Shown piece by piece: positions 49,031 to 60,174 of a DNA stretch of 64,000 bases. Position 1 is the first letter of the stretch. The number at the start of each line of letters is the position of its first letter. The notes beneath the pieces are model-generated. The model was not told the origin of the DNA and made no database searches. It saw only the letters and a program-made list of their open reading frames with translations. The position numbers and the translations under genes are program-made. The stretch comes from Sutcliffiella horikoshii (GTDB lineage: Bacteria > Bacillota > Bacilli > Bacillales > Bacillaceae_I), in assembly GCF_020524325.1 (NCBI RefSeq), contig NZ_JAIVKY010000005.1, positions 372,001 to 436,000 of the forward strand. The letters are read 5' to 3'.

Positions 49031-49501
49031 ATGAGCAAAAATGTTACAGAAACGGTGGAAGCACTAGCTCTTCCAATCGTAAAAGAAATGAATGTAGAAT
49101 TAGTGGATATTGAATATGTAAAAGAAGGGTCCTCTTGGTTTTTACGTGTATTCGTCGATAAAGAAGGCGGTATCGACATCGAGGATTGTGGGACAGTAAG
49201 TGAAAAGTTAAGTGAAAAGCTTGATGAACTAGATCCTATTCCTCATAACTATTTCCTGGAAGTTTCCTCTCCTGGTGCTGAGCGCCCTCTAAAGAAGAAG
49301 GAAGACATCGAGAAATCGATCGGTAAATATGTCAACATTAAAACGTATGAACCTATCGACGGCTTGAAGTCATTTGAAGGTGATCTTCTGGATTTTGATG
49401 GAGAAACAATCAAAATCTCCATGACAATAAAAACACGTAAAAAGGAAGTTTCCATTCCATATCCAAAAGTAGCGAAAGCACGTTTGGCCGTCAGGTTCTA
49501 A
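49031..49501 (+). CDS. rimP: Ribosome maturation factor RimP
   Basis: RimP assists 30S subunit maturation. The protein is small and acidic, with a DUF150 fold: [40 protein letters not shown] and [20 protein letters not shown] 49031 is preferred: AAGGAGG (49018-49024) lies 6 bases upstream, giving 156 residues as in B. subtilis. ATG 49028 directly precedes it at tighter spacing. In-frame codons back to 48785 would read through the leader hairpins and are rejected. It heads the nusA-infB operon. Confidence 0.95.
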   Translation: MSKNVTETVEALALPIVKEMNVELVDIEYVKEGSSWFLRVFVDKEGGIDIEDCGTVSEKLSEKLDELDPIPHNYFLEVSSPGAERPLKKKEDIEKSIGKYVNIKTYEPIDGLKSFEGDLLDFDGETIKISMTIKTRKKEVSIPYPKVAKARLAVRF

Positions 49502-49557
49502 TAAACCAGACAAAATAAAATTATGAATCATAGGTATTTTAAGGGGGACATGGTTGT

Positions 49558-50682
49558 ATGAGCAGCGAGTTATTTGATGCTTTAACCCTGATGGAAAAGG
49601 AAAAGGGCATTAGCAAAGATGTAATTATTGAAGCGATTGAGGCTGCACTTATATCTGCTTACAAAAGAAACTTTAATCAAGCACAAAATGTACGAGTAGA
49701 TATGAACCTGGAAACAGGAACAATGCGCGTATATGCAAGAAAAAACGTAGTAGATGAGGTATTTGATTCTCGTCTAGAGATTTCCGTTCAAGAAGCACGT
49801 CAAATCAATCCGAATTATCAAGAAAATGATGTGATTGAGATTGAAGTGACGCCTAAGGACTTCGGTCGTATTGCAGCGCAAACAGCAAAGCAAGTAGTAA
49901 CGCAACGAGTAAGAGAAGCAGAACGAGGAGTAATCTATTCCGAATATATCGAACGTGAAGAAGATATTATGACAGGAATCGTTCAACGACTAGACTCTAA
50001 ATTCATCTATGTGAGCCTTGGGAAAATTGAGGCATTGTTGCCAGTTAATGAGCAAATGCCTAATGAACATTACAAGCCTCATGATAGAATTAAAGTGTTC
50101 CTTACAAAAGTGGAAAAAACCACAAAAGGTCCACAAATTTTTGTTTCACGTTCTCATCCAGGGCTTTTAAAGCGCCTTTTTGAACTTGAAGTTCCAGAAA
50201 TTTATGATGGCACCGTTGAAATTAAGTCTGTAGCTCGTGAAGCTGGAGACCGTTCAAAGATTTCCGTTCACTGTGACAACCCTGAAGTTGATCCAGTAGG
50301 AGCTTGTGTTGGACCAAAAGGACAAAGGGTGCAAGCAATTGTGAATGAATTAAAAGGAGAGAAAATTGACATCGTTCGATGGTCAAAAGATCCAGTCGAG
50401 TTCGTTGCAAATGCATTAAGTCCTTCTAAAGTACTGGAAGTTCAAGTTAATGAAGAAGAAAAGGCAACAACAGTCATCGTACCTGATTATCAACTTTCTT
50501 TAGCAATTGGTAAACGTGGACAAAACGCGAGACTGGCTGCTAAGTTAACAGGTTGGAAAATTGACATCAAGAGTGAATCCGAAGCGGAAGAACTAGGAAT
50601 TTACCCAAGTCTTTCTCTTTCCAAAAACGATACAGAAGATTTGGATGATGAATTCTACGATGACGACAATTTTGAAGACTGA
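49558..50682 (+). CDS. nusA: Transcription termination/antitermination factor NusA
   Basis: NusA binds RNA polymerase and nascent RNA, promoting pausing and termination. The N-terminal polymerase-binding domain (about residues 1-130) is followed by S1 ([19 protein letters not shown]), KH1 ([17 protein letters not shown]) and KH2 ([19 protein letters not shown]). An acidic tail ends the protein ([14 protein letters not shown]). Length is 374 residues (B. subtilis 371). SD AAGGGGGAC precedes ATG 49558. Confidence 0.98.
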   Translation: MSSELFDALTLMEKEKGISKDVIIEAIEAALISAYKRNFNQAQNVRVDMNLETGTMRVYARKNVVDEVFDSRLEISVQEARQINPNYQENDVIEIEVTPKDFGRIAAQTAKQVVTQRVREAERGVIYSEYIEREEDIMTGIVQRLDSKFIYVSLGKIEALLPVNEQMPNEHYKPHDRIKVFLTKVEKTTKGPQIFVSRSHPGLLKRLFELEVPEIYDGTVEIKSVAREAGDRSKISVHCDNPEVDPVGACVGPKGQRVQAIVNELKGEKIDIVRWSKDPVEFVANALSPSKVLEVQVNEEEKATTVIVPDYQLSLAIGKRGQNARLAAKLTGWKIDIKSESEAEELGIYPSLSLSKNDTEDLDDEFYDDDNFED

Positions 50683-50704
50683 TTTTTAAAAGAAGGTGAA
50701 TCAG

Positions 50705-50992
50705 GTGAACAATCGCAAAAAGGTCCCAATGCGCAAATGTGTGGCAAGTCAAGAACTGAAGCCGAAAAAGGAATTGATTCGTATCGTCCGTTCTAAAGAA
50801 GGCGAAGTTTCGATTGACCCTACAGGGAAAAAATCAGGCCGAGGGGCATATCTTGCAAGAAACAAGGAGAGCATCCTCCTTGCAAAAAAGAAAAACATCC
50901 TAGCCCGTCACCTGGAAGTAGCGATTGATGATTCATTGTATGATGAATTGCTTCAGCTGGTAGAAACGGAGAATAACTCAACACATGAATAA
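50705..50992 (+). CDS. ylxR: YlxR family RNA-binding protein (RnpM)
   Basis: This DUF448 protein of 95 residues has been described as RnpM, an RNase P modulator. The motif [40 protein letters not shown] and [12 protein letters not shown] is the family core. GTG 50705 is preferred because AGAAGGTGA (50691-50699) lies at SD distance. GTG 50696 is part of that SD. It overlaps ylxQ by 8 bp. Confidence 0.9.
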   Translation: MNNRKKVPMRKCVASQELKPKKELIRIVRSKEGEVSIDPTGKKSGRGAYLARNKESILLAKKKNILARHLEVAIDDSLYDELLQLVETENNSTHE

Positions 50993-51284
50993 TCAATGGC
51001 TATCCATTGTCGGTCTTGCTACAAGGGCAAGAAAGACCATAACAGGGGAAGAACTTGTCATTAAAGAAGTGAGGGCAGGAAAGGCAAAGTTGGTTCTATT
51101 GGCCAGCGATGCTTCTGCTAACACGATGAAAAAATTACAAGATAAATGTACGTACTATAACGTACCGATCAGAACGGTAGACGATCGGTATGAGTTAGGT
51201 CGAGCGATAGGAAAAGATGCGAGAGTTTCGGTCGCCATTCTTGATGAAGGGTTCGCCAAAAAACTACTCACCATGCTCGATTAA
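50985..51284 (+). CDS. rplGA: L7Ae-family K-turn RNA-binding protein YlxQ
   Basis: This is a small RNA-binding protein of the L7Ae/L30e fold with 99 residues. In B. subtilis YlxQ binds K-turn RNAs. Motifs are [39 protein letters not shown] and [22 protein letters not shown] 50985 lies inside ylxR's end, so translation is coupled. SD sequence is weak. Confidence 0.93.
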   Translation: MNNQWLSIVGLATRARKTITGEELVIKEVRAGKAKLVLLASDASANTMKKLQDKCTYYNVPIRTVDDRYELGRAIGKDARVSVAILDEGFAKKLLTMLD

Positions 51285-51301
51285 TCTTTGGGGGTGAATG
51301 T

Positions 51302-53452
51302 ATGACGAAATTACGCGTGTACGAATACGCAAAGCAAAAGAACGTATCAAGTAAAGATGTCATTACAAAACTAAAAGAAATGAATATTGAGGTATCAAAC
51401 CATATGGCAACATTAGACGACGACACGATCCAAAAATTGAACGGCACAAATAAAACGGAAGCACCAAAGAAAGCAGCACCACAAAATACTGCTTCTGCAC
51501 CTAAGAAACAAAATAACAACCAATCTCAAGGTGGCAACCAAGGTGGAAAAGGGAAAAACTCTTCTGCACCTAAAAAGCCATTTAACAATAGCAATAACAA
51601 TAACCCCTCTAAAGGGAAAAAGAAACAAAACAATAAACAAAACCAAAACCGCGGACAACATCAAGCTCCGCCACAACCTGTGAAGAAAAAAGAAACACCT
51701 TCTAAAATCACATTCACTGGTTCCCTTACAGTAGGAGAACTGGCGAACAAGCTAAACAAAGAGCCTTCTGAAATCATCAAAAAGCTCTTGATGCTTGGAG
51801 TTATGGCTACGATCAACCAGGATCTTGATAAAGATTCCATCGAGTTGATTGCTGGCGAGTACAATGTAGAAGTGGAAGAGGAAATTATCTTTGAAGTAAC
51901 CGATTTTGAAGGCTACGACTCTGAAGATACAGAAGAAGTAATGGAAGAGCGCCCACCAGTTGTTACAATTATGGGTCACGTTGACCATGGTAAAACAACG
52001 CTTCTTGATTCTATCCGCAATACAAAGGTTACTGCAGGTGAAGCTGGTGGAATCACACAGCACATCGGTGCATACCAAGTAGAAGTGGAACAAGGTAAAA
52101 AAATCACATTCCTTGATACTCCTGGACATGCTGCGTTTACAACAATGCGTTCCCGCGGAGCCCAAGTAACAGATATTACCATTCTAGTAGTTGCTGCAGA
52201 TGACGGGGTAATGCCTCAGACAGTGGAAGCAATCAACCATGCTAAAGCTGCAGATGTACCAATCATTGTAGCGGTAAACAAAATGGATAAAGAAGCTGCC
52301 AATCCTGACCGTGTTATGCAGGAATTAACAGAGCACGGCCTTGTGTCAGAAGCTTGGGGTGGAGATACTATCTTTGTACCACTTTCCGCTTTAAGTGGAG
52401 AAGGTATTGATACATTGCTTGAAATGATTCTTCTTGTTTCTGAAGTAGAGGAATATAAAGCTAATCCTAAACGTGCTGCACAGGGTACAGTAATTGAAGC
52501 TCAGCTTGATAAAGGTAGAGGTTCTGTTGCGACTCTTCTAGTTCAAAAAGGTACGCTACGTGTTGGAGATCCAATCGTAGTAGGTAACACGTTTGGTCGT
52601 GTTCGTGCAATGGTCAACGATCTTGGACGTCGCGTGAAAGAAGCGGGACCATCTACACCGGTTGAAATCACTGGATTAAATGAAGTACCACAAGCTGGAG
52701 ACAACTTTATGGTATTTGCTGATGAGAAAACGGCTCGTAACGTCGGAGAAGCGCGTGCTCAAAAGCAACTTCAAGAACAACGCAGTGAAAAAACACGTGT
52801 AACTCTTGATGACCTGTTCGAGCAAATCAAGCAAGGTGAAATGAAAGAAATAAACTTGATCGTAAAAGCTGACGTTCAAGGTTCTGTAGAAGCTATGGCT
52901 GCTTCCCTGCAGAAAATTGACGTAGAAGGCGCAAAAGTTAAAATTATTCACACTGGCGTTGGTGCCATTACTGAATCTGATATAATCCTAGCTTCTGCAT
53001 CCAATGCGATTGTCATTGGTTTCAACGTTCGACCTGATGCAGGTGCGAAACGTACTGCGGATGCTGAAAGTGTTGATATTCGTCTTCACCGTATCATCTA
53101 TAAAGCGATTGAAGAAATTGAAGCGGCAATGAAAGGTATGCTTGATCCTGAATTCGAAGAGAAAGTAATCGGTCAAGTAGAAGTTCGTCAAACATTCAAA
53201 GTTTCAAAAGTTGGTACTATCGCTGGTGCATACGTAACAGAAGGTAAAATCACTCGTGATTCCAGCATTCGTTTAATTCGTGACGGAATCGTTATTTTTG
53301 AAGGGGAACTTGATACACTCAAGCGTTTCAAAGATGATGTAAAAGAAGTAGCGACAAACTACGAATGTGGTGTAACAATTAAAAACTTTAACGATATCAA
53401 AGAAGGCGACATCATCGAAGCTTACGTAATGCAAGAAATCGAAAGAAAATGA
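51302..53452 (+). CDS. infB: Translation initiation factor IF-2
   Basis: IF-2 is the GTPase that brings initiator tRNA to the ribosome. The N-terminal IF2-N fold ([19 protein letters not shown]) is followed by a low-complexity Asn/Gln/Lys/Pro-rich linker (about residues 50-135) and a second IF2-N domain. The G domain has G1 [12 protein letters not shown] (about 226-237), G3 DTPGHAAF and G4 NKMD. The C-terminal beta barrels bind tRNA. Length is 716 residues, equal to B. subtilis. Its stop overlaps ylxP (ATGA). Confidence 0.99.
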   Translation: MTKLRVYEYAKQKNVSSKDVITKLKEMNIEVSNHMATLDDDTIQKLNGTNKTEAPKKAAPQNTASAPKKQNNNQSQGGNQGGKGKNSSAPKKPFNNSNNNNPSKGKKKQNNKQNQNRGQHQAPPQPVKKKETPSKITFTGSLTVGELANKLNKEPSEIIKKLLMLGVMATINQDLDKDSIELIAGEYNVEVEEEIIFEVTDFEGYDSEDTEEVMEERPPVVTIMGHVDHGKTTLLDSIRNTKVTAGEAGGITQHIGAYQVEVEQGKKITFLDTPGHAAFTTMRSRGAQVTDITILVVAADDGVMPQTVEAINHAKAADVPIIVAVNKMDKEAANPDRVMQELTEHGLVSEAWGGDTIFVPLSALSGEGIDTLLEMILLVSEVEEYKANPKRAAQGTVIEAQLDKGRGSVATLLVQKGTLRVGDPIVVGNTFGRVRAMVNDLGRRVKEAGPSTPVEITGLNEVPQAGDNFMVFADEKTARNVGEARAQKQLQEQRSEKTRVTLDDLFEQIKQGEMKEINLIVKADVQGSVEAMAASLQKIDVEGAKVKIIHTGVGAITESDIILASASNAIVIGFNVRPDAGAKRTADAESVDIRLHRIIYKAIEEIEAAMKGMLDPEFEEKVIGQVEVRQTFKVSKVGTIAGAYVTEGKITRDSSIRLIRDGIVIFEGELDTLKRFKDDVKEVATNYECGVTIKNFNDIKEGDIIEAYVMQEIERK

Positions 53453-53727
53453 TCGGATATTTAGAGTGTGACTGTATGATCTATGATGCTCAATCTTTGA
53501 AGGAAAAAAGGGCAGTCCTTCAGCGCGTAATGACAAGGCTGAAGCAAAGGTTTAATATTTCCATCTCAGAGATTGATCATCAGGACGTATGGCAACGGAC
53601 GAAGATAGGAATTGTATCCATTTCTTCCTCCAAATCCATCACCGAGAAAGAATTGCAAAAAGTGCTCGACTATCTGGATTCCTTTCCAGAGATGGAACGG
53701 GCAGAAACTTCGCTTGATTGGCTTTAA
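53449..53727 (+). CDS. ylxP: DUF503 family protein YlxP
   Basis: This 92-residue ferredoxin-like protein of the DUF503 family is conserved between infB and rbfA in Bacillus. The motif [20 protein letters not shown] and [20 protein letters not shown] is typical. A role in ribosome assembly is suspected from context only. The start overlaps the infB stop. Confidence 0.92.
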   Translation: MIGYLECDCMIYDAQSLKEKRAVLQRVMTRLKQRFNISISEIDHQDVWQRTKIGIVSISSSKSITEKELQKVLDYLDSFPEMERAETSLDWL

Positions 53728-53740
53728 AGGGGTGAAAGGT

Positions 53741-54106
53741 ATGACACTCAGATCAAACAGAGTTGGAGAGCAAATGAAAAAAGAGCTATCCGATATCATT
53801 GGTCGTAAAATCAAAGACCCTCGTGTAGGCTTTGTAACAGTAACGGATGTACAGGTTACTGGAGATCTTCAACAAGCCAAGGTTTTTATCTCTGTGCTTG
53901 GAGACGATGAGAAAAGACAAGACACATTGATTGGCTTGGCAAAAGCTAAAGGCTTTATCCGCAGTGAAATTGGACGAAGAATTCGCCTAAGAAAAACTCC
54001 AGAGCTTTTCTTCGAATTTGACGAATCCATTGCTTACGGTAACCACATCGAAAGCCTGATTCATGAATTAAATAAAAAAGACTCTGATTCAGATGATGAA
54101 GAGTAA
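53741..54106 (+). CDS. rbfA: Ribosome-binding factor A
   Basis: RbfA is a KH-fold protein needed for 16S 5'-end maturation and cold adaptation. Motifs are [40 protein letters not shown] and [21 protein letters not shown] 53741 follows GGGGTGAAAGG and gives 121 residues (B. subtilis 117). In-frame codons from 53612 would read antisense-like through ylxP and are rejected. The acidic C-terminus runs into a terminator. Confidence 0.96.
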   Translation: MTLRSNRVGEQMKKELSDIIGRKIKDPRVGFVTVTDVQVTGDLQQAKVFISVLGDDEKRQDTLIGLAKAKGFIRSEIGRRIRLRKTPELFFEFDESIAYGNHIESLIHELNKKDSDSDDEE

Positions 54107-54109
54107 AAG

Positions 54110-54142
54110 AAAAAGGATAGGCAGCACTTGTCTATCCTTTTT
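54110..54142 (+). terminator. Terminator after rbfA
   Basis: AAAAAGGATAG (54110-54120) pairs perfectly with CTATCCTTTTT (54132-54142) across an 11-base loop. It may act in both directions. Confidence 0.9.
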
Positions 54143-54171
54143 GTTGACTCAAATGATATTTCGCATTGACT

Positions 54172-54301
54172 CCCTGTTGATTTACGTTCCAGGTGTTCGC
54201 TTTCCGCGGGACGGTGCTTGAGCCTCCTCACTTCGTTGCGGGGTCTCAACCTACCGTTATCCCCCGCAGGAGTCTCACACCTTGCACTTCAATCTACAGG
54301 G
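54172..54301. repeat. Palindromic repeat, copy F (rbfA|truB gap)
   Basis: This 130-bp element is bounded by CCCTGTTGATT (54172-54182) and AATCTACAGGG (54291-54301), which pair except for one T/T mismatch. The core nearly matches copy E 12 kb upstream, in the same orientation. It ends about 20 bp before the truB SD region. Confidence 0.88.
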
Positions 54302-54335
54302 TATTACATATAATAAAATGAAAGGGGTGGCCTAA

Positions 54336-55247
54336 ATGGATGGCATTTTAATTTTAAACAAACCAAAAGGCTTCACTTCACATGACTGCGTATTTAAAGT
54401 GAGAAAAATACTAAAGACAAAAAAAGTCGGCCACACCGGGACACTAGACCCAGAAGTAACCGGGGTCCTTCCTATCTGTATTGGCAGGGCAACCAAAGTA
54501 GTGGAATTCCTCACAGCAGAACAAAAAACATACGTGGCTGAAGTAACCATCGGCACCGCAACTACGACAGAAGATCAAACAGGGGAAGTCGTGGAAGAAA
54601 AACGGGTAGAAAATCCGATATCAAAAGAAAAAATACTTTCCGTTCTTCAAGACCTAAAAGGAGAAATTGAACAAACACCTCCCATGTACTCCGCTGTAAA
54701 AATTAAAGGGAAAAAACTTTATGAATATGCGAGAGAAGGGAAGGTTATCGAAAGACCTTCAAGGAAAATAACCATCCATGATATTTTCCTCACAAGCGAT
54801 ATTACATATGAAGAAGAAAAAGGGCAGGTTCGTTTTTCTTTTCAAGTTAACTGTAGTAAAGGTACCTATGTAAGAACTCTTGCTGTACAAATAGGCGAGC
54901 TTCTAGGTTATCCTGCCCACATGTCCTATTTGACCAGAATTTCCTCTGGAGACTTTACCATCGATCAAGCAATTACTTTAGAACAGTTAAGTGAGCTTAC
55001 AGAACAAGGGTTGGTTCAAGAGAAACTGTTGCCTATGGAAAAAGCACTGAGTTCATTGCCTAAGTTGGAGATTAGTGATAAAGTAGCAGAGAAAGTGTAT
55101 AATGGCGCGGTTTTGCCGTATCCGGAAAATATTGATGAATCGAATGAATATTTTAGTGTATTCCATGATGAAAAATGCTTGGCCATCTATATGAAACATC
55201 CATCAAAGCCAGGCCTCATGAAACCAAAGAAAGTTTTTCATAATTAA
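54336..55247 (+). CDS. truB: tRNA pseudouridine-55 synthase TruB
   Basis: TruB makes pseudouridine 55 in the tRNA T-loop. The catalytic Asp is in KVGHTGTLDPEVTGVLPICI (about residue 40). YTAEQ-like (TAEQKTYVAEVTIG) and the C-terminal CSKGTYVRTLAVQIGELLG motif follow. Length is 303 residues (B. subtilis 309). SD GAAAGGGGTGG precedes ATG 54336. The first ~240 bp are T-poor (about 16% by hand count, against about 27% in a control stretch near the 3' end), beside repeat copy F. Confidence 0.97.
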   Translation: MDGILILNKPKGFTSHDCVFKVRKILKTKKVGHTGTLDPEVTGVLPICIGRATKVVEFLTAEQKTYVAEVTIGTATTTEDQTGEVVEEKRVENPISKEKILSVLQDLKGEIEQTPPMYSAVKIKGKKLYEYAREGKVIERPSRKITIHDIFLTSDITYEEEKGQVRFSFQVNCSKGTYVRTLAVQIGELLGYPAHMSYLTRISSGDFTIDQAITLEQLSELTEQGLVQEKLLPMEKALSSLPKLEISDKVAEKVYNGAVLPYPENIDESNEYFSVFHDEKCLAIYMKHPSKPGLMKPKKVFHN

Positions 55248-55296
55248 TTGGTGCATGCAGGTCCTGGATGATTAATTAAGATTTAGGTGATAAATG

Positions 55297-56250
55297 ATGA
55301 AAGTTGTGTATTTGGAGCATCCCCATTCCCTTACAAAAGAAAAATGTATCCCTGCTACAGTGGCTCTCGGTTTTTTCGATGGCATCCATCTGGGGCATCA
55401 AAAAGTGATTAAGAGTGCGCTGTCTAAAGCAAAAGAGCTAGGGGTTGCAAGTGCCGTCATGACGTTAGATCCGCATCCTTCCGTCGTGCTGAGGAAAACT
55501 GTCCAACATGTCCGCTACATAACTCCACTTTCTGAAAAGATTAGGTTGCTTGCTTCTTTAGGGGTGGACATTCTTTATGTGGTCAAATTTGACATGTCTT
55601 TTGCGTCGCTAGTACCGCAGGACTTTGTAGATCAATACATTATTGGTCTGAACATCAAACATGTAGTAGCTGGATTTGATTATTCCTATGGCAGTCTCGG
55701 CAAGGGGACAATGGAGACACTGCCTTTTCATTCCAGACAACAATTTGATCAGACAGTAGTGGAGAAATATACCACAAATGATTTGAAAGTAAGTTCGACT
55801 TTTATTAGAGAGCAGTTAAAGGAAGGGAAAGTGGCCGAACTGCCGAATACTTTAGGTCGTTATTATCAAATACGGGGAAAAGTTGGGCATGGAGAAAAGA
55901 GGGGCCGGACAATCGGATTTCCCACTGCGAATGTGGTGCTTGATGATGATTATGTGATACCTAAGACAGGAGTATACACGGTCCGTATGCACGTGAACGA
56001 CAGCTGGGTCAATGGTGTGTGCAATGTCGGCTATAAACCGACTTTCCACGAGCAGGAAACAGAAAACCTACCGTCCATAGAAGTACACCTTTTGGATTTC
56101 GATCAGCAAATCTATGGAGCTGAGGTAATAATAGAATGGCATAATTGTATAAGGGAAGAAAAGAAGTTTTCGGGTGTTGATGCACTTGTGGGTCAGATTA
56201 GAAAAGACAAGGGAATTGCCGAAGACTATTTTCAAAAAAACCTACACGAT

Positions 56251-56268
<18 letters not shown>
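55297..56268 (+). CDS. ribF: Bifunctional riboflavin kinase / FAD synthetase
   Basis: RibF (RibC in B. subtilis) converts riboflavin to FMN and then FAD. The N-terminal nucleotidyltransferase domain has GFFDGIHLGHQKVI and VMTLDPHPSVVL. The C-terminal flavokinase domain has GEKRGRTIGFPTANVVLDD and GVCNVGYKPTF. ATG 55297 is preferred by SD spacing from AGGTGA (55285-55290); ATG 55294 is adjacent. This gives 323 residues. No FMN riboswitch is present upstream. Confidence 0.95.
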
Positions 56269-56640
<372 letters not shown>

Positions 56641-56650
56641 GTTTGTCAGA

Positions 56651-56676
56651 AAAAGCGGGAGAATTCCCGCTTTTTT
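56651..56676 (+). terminator. Terminator after rpsO
   Basis: AAAAGCGGGA pairs with TCCCGCTTTT around GAAT, ending in six T residues. Confidence 0.95.
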
Positions 56677-56843
56677 ATTAGTATTTTAGAAGTTATTTTT
56701 CAAAAATTGCTTAAAGTTAACCCAAAAAGCGATTTTTTTCCTATACATGCTGGAATTCTATTGATATGTAGTAGTTATTTCGTTCATACTATACATAATA
56801 CTAAAACTTATTTTCACATAGACTGTTCTACTATTTAAACTGC

Positions 56844-56915
56844 AGTTCGTTGTATGGATGCAGGTATGAGAAGAAGGTCAATACATATGAAAGCTAGAGA
56901 GGGGTTAAACGAACT
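56844..56915 (+). promoter_or_regulatory. Long-range inverted repeat in the pnp leader
   Basis: AGTTCGTT (56844-56851) is complementary to AACGAACT (56908-56915), whose right arm ends one base before ATG 56917. The pnp SD AGAGGGG (56897-56903) would lie in the loop beside the stem. The preceding 170 bases hold no gene and only weak promoter-like sequence. Confidence 0.4.
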
Positions 56916-56916
56916 C

Positions 56917-59034
56917 ATGAGACAAGATAAACAAGTCTTTTCTATCGACTGGGCTGGAAGAAACCTGACGGTAGAAGTAGGACAATTAGCAAAGCAAGCA
57001 AACGGAGCAGTAATGGTTCGCTACGGAGATACGGCTGTGCTTAGCACTGCAACCGCTTCAAAAGAACCGAAGAAATTAGATTTCTTTCCATTAACAGTTA
57101 ACTATGAAGAAAGATTATACGCAGTAGGTAAAATTCCAGGTGGATTCATCAAAAGAGAGGGACGTCCAAGTGAGAAGGCTGTTTTGGCTAGCCGCTTGAT
57201 TGACCGTCCAATTCGTCCGCTTTTTGCTGATGGTTTCCGTAACGAAGTACAAGTAATCAGCATCGTGATGAGTGTGGATCAAAACTGTTCATCCGAGATG
57301 GCAGCGATGTTCGGTTCTTCTTTGGCGCTTTCTGTTTCTGATATTCCTTTCCAAGGTCCAATCGCAGGTGTAACAGTAGGAAGAATCAACGACGAGTTCG
57401 TTATTAATCCTAATGTTGAACAGCTTGAAAAGAGTGATATTAACTTGGTTGTAGCAGGAACAAAGGATGCAATCAACATGGTTGAAGCTGGTGCTGATGA
57501 AGTTCCGGAAGAAGTAATGTTAGAAGCAATCATGTTTGGTCATAACGAAATCAAACGTTTAATTGCTTTCCAAGAAGAAATTGTACAAGCAGTAGGGAAA
57601 GAGAAAACAGAAGTTACTCTTTATGAAGTGGATAAAAATCTTGAACATGAAATCCGTGCACTTGCTGAAGAGAAAATGACAAAAGCTGTTCAAGTCTTTG
57701 AAAAACACGCTCGTGAAGCTGCAATCAAAGAAGTGAAGTCAGAGGTTGTTGCACGTTATGAAGAGCAAGAAGTAGAAGCTGATGTGTTGAAACAAGTTAA
57801 TGAAATCTTAAGCATGCTAGTGAAAGAAGAAGTAAGACGCCTCATTACAGAAGATAAAGTACGCCCTGATGGACGTAAAAGCGACGAGATCCGTCCACTT
57901 GCTTCTGAAGTCGGCCTATTGCCTCGTACTCACGGTTCTGGTCTGTTTACTCGTGGACAAACGCAAGCACTGAGCATTTGTACTTTAGGTGCACTTGGTG
58001 ACGTACAGATCCTTGACGGATTGGGCATTGAAGAAGAGAAACGTTTCATGCATCACTATAACTTCCCATTATTCAGTGTCGGGGAAACAGGACCAATGAG
58101 AGGACCTGGACGTCGTGAAATTGGACATGGTGCTCTTGGTGAGCGTGCCCTTGAACCGGTTATTCCTTCCGAGAAAGACTTCCCGTACACAGTTCGTCTA
58201 GTATCTGAAGTTCTTGAGTCCAATGGTTCTACTTCTCAAGCAAGTATTTGTGCAAGCACACTTGCTATGATGGATGCAGGTGTACCTATTAAAGCTCCTG
58301 TAGCCGGTATTGCAATGGGACTAATTAAAAAGGGCGAGCACTATACGGTTCTTTCCGATATTCAAGGAATGGAAGATCACCTTGGAGATATGGACTTTAA
58401 AGTTGCTGGTACAGCAAAAGGTGTAACAGCACTACAAATGGATATTAAAATTGAAGGTCTTTCTCGTGCTATCTTAGAAGAAGCACTTCAACAGGCTAAA
58501 ATTGGACGTATGCATATTCTAGATTCTATGCTTGCTACAATTGATGAGTCTCGTAAAGAGCTTTCTCCGTATGCACCGAAAATCTTGATGATGAGCATCA
58601 ATCCTGATAAGATCCGTGATGTAATTGGACCTAGCGGTAAACAAATCAATAAGATTATTGAAGAAACCGGAGTTAAGATTGACATCGAACAAGATGGAAC
58701 GGTATTTATTTCTTCCATTAATATGGAGATGAATGACAAAGCGAAGAAAATCATCGAAGATATCGTACGTGAAGTCCAAGTGGGCGAAATTTACATGGGT
58801 AAAGTAAAACGTATTGAAAAGTTCGGTGCATTTGTTGAGCTATTCAGTGGAAAAGATGGACTTGTCCACATTTCCGAACTTGCAGAAGAACGCGTGAAAC
58901 AAGTGGAAGATGTTGTGAAACTTGGAGAAGAAGTTCTTGTTAAAGTAATGGAAATTGACAAACAAGGAAGAGTGAATCTTTCCAGAAAAGTATTACTTAA
59001 AGAGAAAAAAGAAAAAAACGAACAAATGTCCTAA
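56917..59034 (+). CDS. pnp: Polynucleotide phosphorylase
   Basis: PNPase is the main 3'-5' phosphorolytic exoribonuclease of Bacillus and part of the RNA degradosome network. Two RNase PH domains are present (first [20 protein letters not shown], second [20 protein letters not shown] with [10 protein letters not shown]). A helical domain lies between them. KH ([20 protein letters not shown]) and S1 ([20 protein letters not shown]) domains end the protein. ATG 56917 gives 705 residues, the B. subtilis length. Upstream in-frame ATG codons lack homology. The SD is rather distant, about 13 bases. Confidence 0.97.
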   Translation: MRQDKQVFSIDWAGRNLTVEVGQLAKQANGAVMVRYGDTAVLSTATASKEPKKLDFFPLTVNYEERLYAVGKIPGGFIKREGRPSEKAVLASRLIDRPIRPLFADGFRNEVQVISIVMSVDQNCSSEMAAMFGSSLALSVSDIPFQGPIAGVTVGRINDEFVINPNVEQLEKSDINLVVAGTKDAINMVEAGADEVPEEVMLEAIMFGHNEIKRLIAFQEEIVQAVGKEKTEVTLYEVDKNLEHEIRALAEEKMTKAVQVFEKHAREAAIKEVKSEVVARYEEQEVEADVLKQVNEILSMLVKEEVRRLITEDKVRPDGRKSDEIRPLASEVGLLPRTHGSGLFTRGQTQALSICTLGALGDVQILDGLGIEEEKRFMHHYNFPLFSVGETGPMRGPGRREIGHGALGERALEPVIPSEKDFPYTVRLVSEVLESNGSTSQASICASTLAMMDAGVPIKAPVAGIAMGLIKKGEHYTVLSDIQGMEDHLGDMDFKVAGTAKGVTALQMDIKIEGLSRAILEEALQQAKIGRMHILDSMLATIDESRKELSPYAPKILMMSINPDKIRDVIGPSGKQINKIIEETGVKIDIEQDGTVFISSINMEMNDKAKKIIEDIVREVQVGEIYMGKVKRIEKFGAFVELFSGKDGLVHISELAEERVKQVEDVVKLGEEVLVKVMEIDKQGRVNLSRKVLLKEKKEKNEQMS

Positions 59035-59040
59035 TAATGA

Positions 59041-59066
59041 AGCCTGGTTTGACCGCCGGGCTTTTT
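59041..59066 (+). terminator. Terminator after pnp
   Basis: AGCCTGG pairs with CCGGGCT (one G-U) around TTTGACCG, followed by TTTT. Confidence 0.85.
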
Positions 59067-59071
59067 GTGGT

Positions 59072-59112
59072 ACCTCCCCATTGAAAATTGCCTCGTGGGG
59101 AAGGTGTTTTTC
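59072..59112 (+). terminator. Second hairpin/T-run downstream of pnp
   Basis: ACCTCCCCA pairs with TGGGGA-A-GGT with one bulge, followed by GTTTTTCC. It could be a backup terminator before ylxY. Confidence 0.55.
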
Positions 59113-59178
59113 CTCTTTATTCTTTGTTCTACCTTGTCCACTCCCTACATAAATTTTAAGTAGGAAGGGGTGGGTGGA

Positions 59179-60144
59179 ATGAAAAGAAGTACGTTTCAAT
59201 TGTTGGCATTTGTTATTATTGCATTTTTTACATATAACACGGTGAGTCATCCATTTCAGGGTGATATAGCTGCTATACTTTCTAAAGATATAGCAGAAGT
59301 TGCCCAGAAAAAGGATGCACTTTATGTGGAAATTGAACAAAAGGCGGCTACTTATGAAGTGGCCCCGCAAGACGCCAAGATAGATAAGGTCTGGAAGGCT
59401 CAGCCCGGACTTAACGGTTTAAAGGTAAATCTTGAAGCTTCATATAAAAACATGAAGAAGAGCGGTGAGTTTGACGAGAAGAAGCTTGTTATGAAGCAAA
59501 TTCCACCGCAAGTTCATCTTTCTGACTTGCCTCCTTCGCCGGTTTACCGAGGTCACCCTGAAAAGCCTATGGTGTCGTTCTTGATAAATGTGGCTTGGGG
59601 AAATGAGCATATACCAGGGATGCTAGAAACATTGAAAAATCATGGAGTGCAAGCAACCTTTTTTCTTGAAGGAAGATGGGTTAAAGAAAACCCTTCGATG
59701 GCTAAAATGATAATAGATGCAGGACATGAAGTAGGGAATCATTCTTACACACACCCTAATATGAAAACATTGGGAAGTACAGCAGTCAGGGAACAGCTTT
59801 TAAAGACAAATGAAGTCATTGAGGCGATCTCCGGGAGTAAAGTCACTTGGTTTGCCCCTCCAAGTGGAAGCTACCGTGACGAGGTTGTAAACATCGCTCA
59901 TGAGATGAAGCTAGGTACAATCATGTGGAGTGTTGATACCATTGATTGGCAGAAGCCGTCTCCCGATGTGCTCGTTAACAGAGTGATGGGGAAAATTCAT
60001 CCCGGAGCAATGGTTCTTATGCATCCTACACCATCAACTGCAAACAGCTTGGAGACTCTTATTACATCCATTAAAGAAAAAGGGCTCGAACTAGGAACGG
60101 TTACTTCTCTTTTAAGTGAAGAAAGGATCGTTCATCACAACTAG
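59179..60144 (+). CDS. ylxY: Polysaccharide deacetylase-like protein YlxY
   Basis: This is a NodB-fold (carbohydrate esterase 4) protein of the YlxY family. An N-terminal hydrophobic segment (about residues 5-22, TFQLLAFVIIAFFTYNTVSH) indicates membrane anchoring or secretion. The NodB domain runs from about residue 130. The metal-binding His pair is kept in GNHSYTHPNM, but the usual TFDDG catalytic Asp pair is replaced (VSFLINVAWGNE), so classic deacetylase activity is doubtful. ATG 59179 follows GGAAGGGGTGGG and gives 321 residues (B. subtilis 319). A sporulation role is possible from family context. Confidence 0.92.
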   Translation: MKRSTFQLLAFVIIAFFTYNTVSHPFQGDIAAILSKDIAEVAQKKDALYVEIEQKAATYEVAPQDAKIDKVWKAQPGLNGLKVNLEASYKNMKKSGEFDEKKLVMKQIPPQVHLSDLPPSPVYRGHPEKPMVSFLINVAWGNEHIPGMLETLKNHGVQATFFLEGRWVKENPSMAKMIIDAGHEVGNHSYTHPNMKTLGSTAVREQLLKTNEVIEAISGSKVTWFAPPSGSYRDEVVNIAHEMKLGTIMWSVDTIDWQKPSPDVLVNRVMGKIHPGAMVLMHPTPSTANSLETLITSIKEKGLELGTVTSLLSEERIVHHN

Positions 60145-60174
60145 ATTTGGCAAACTTGAATAGGAGGATTATCG

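Noticed and set aside
53612-53740. N-terminal extension of RbfA through ylxP
   Set aside because: It overlaps ylxP in another frame; ATG 53741 has a strong SD and the usual N-terminus.
55248-55296. Possible FMN riboswitch before ribF
   Set aside because: The gap is only 49 bp and holds just an SD.
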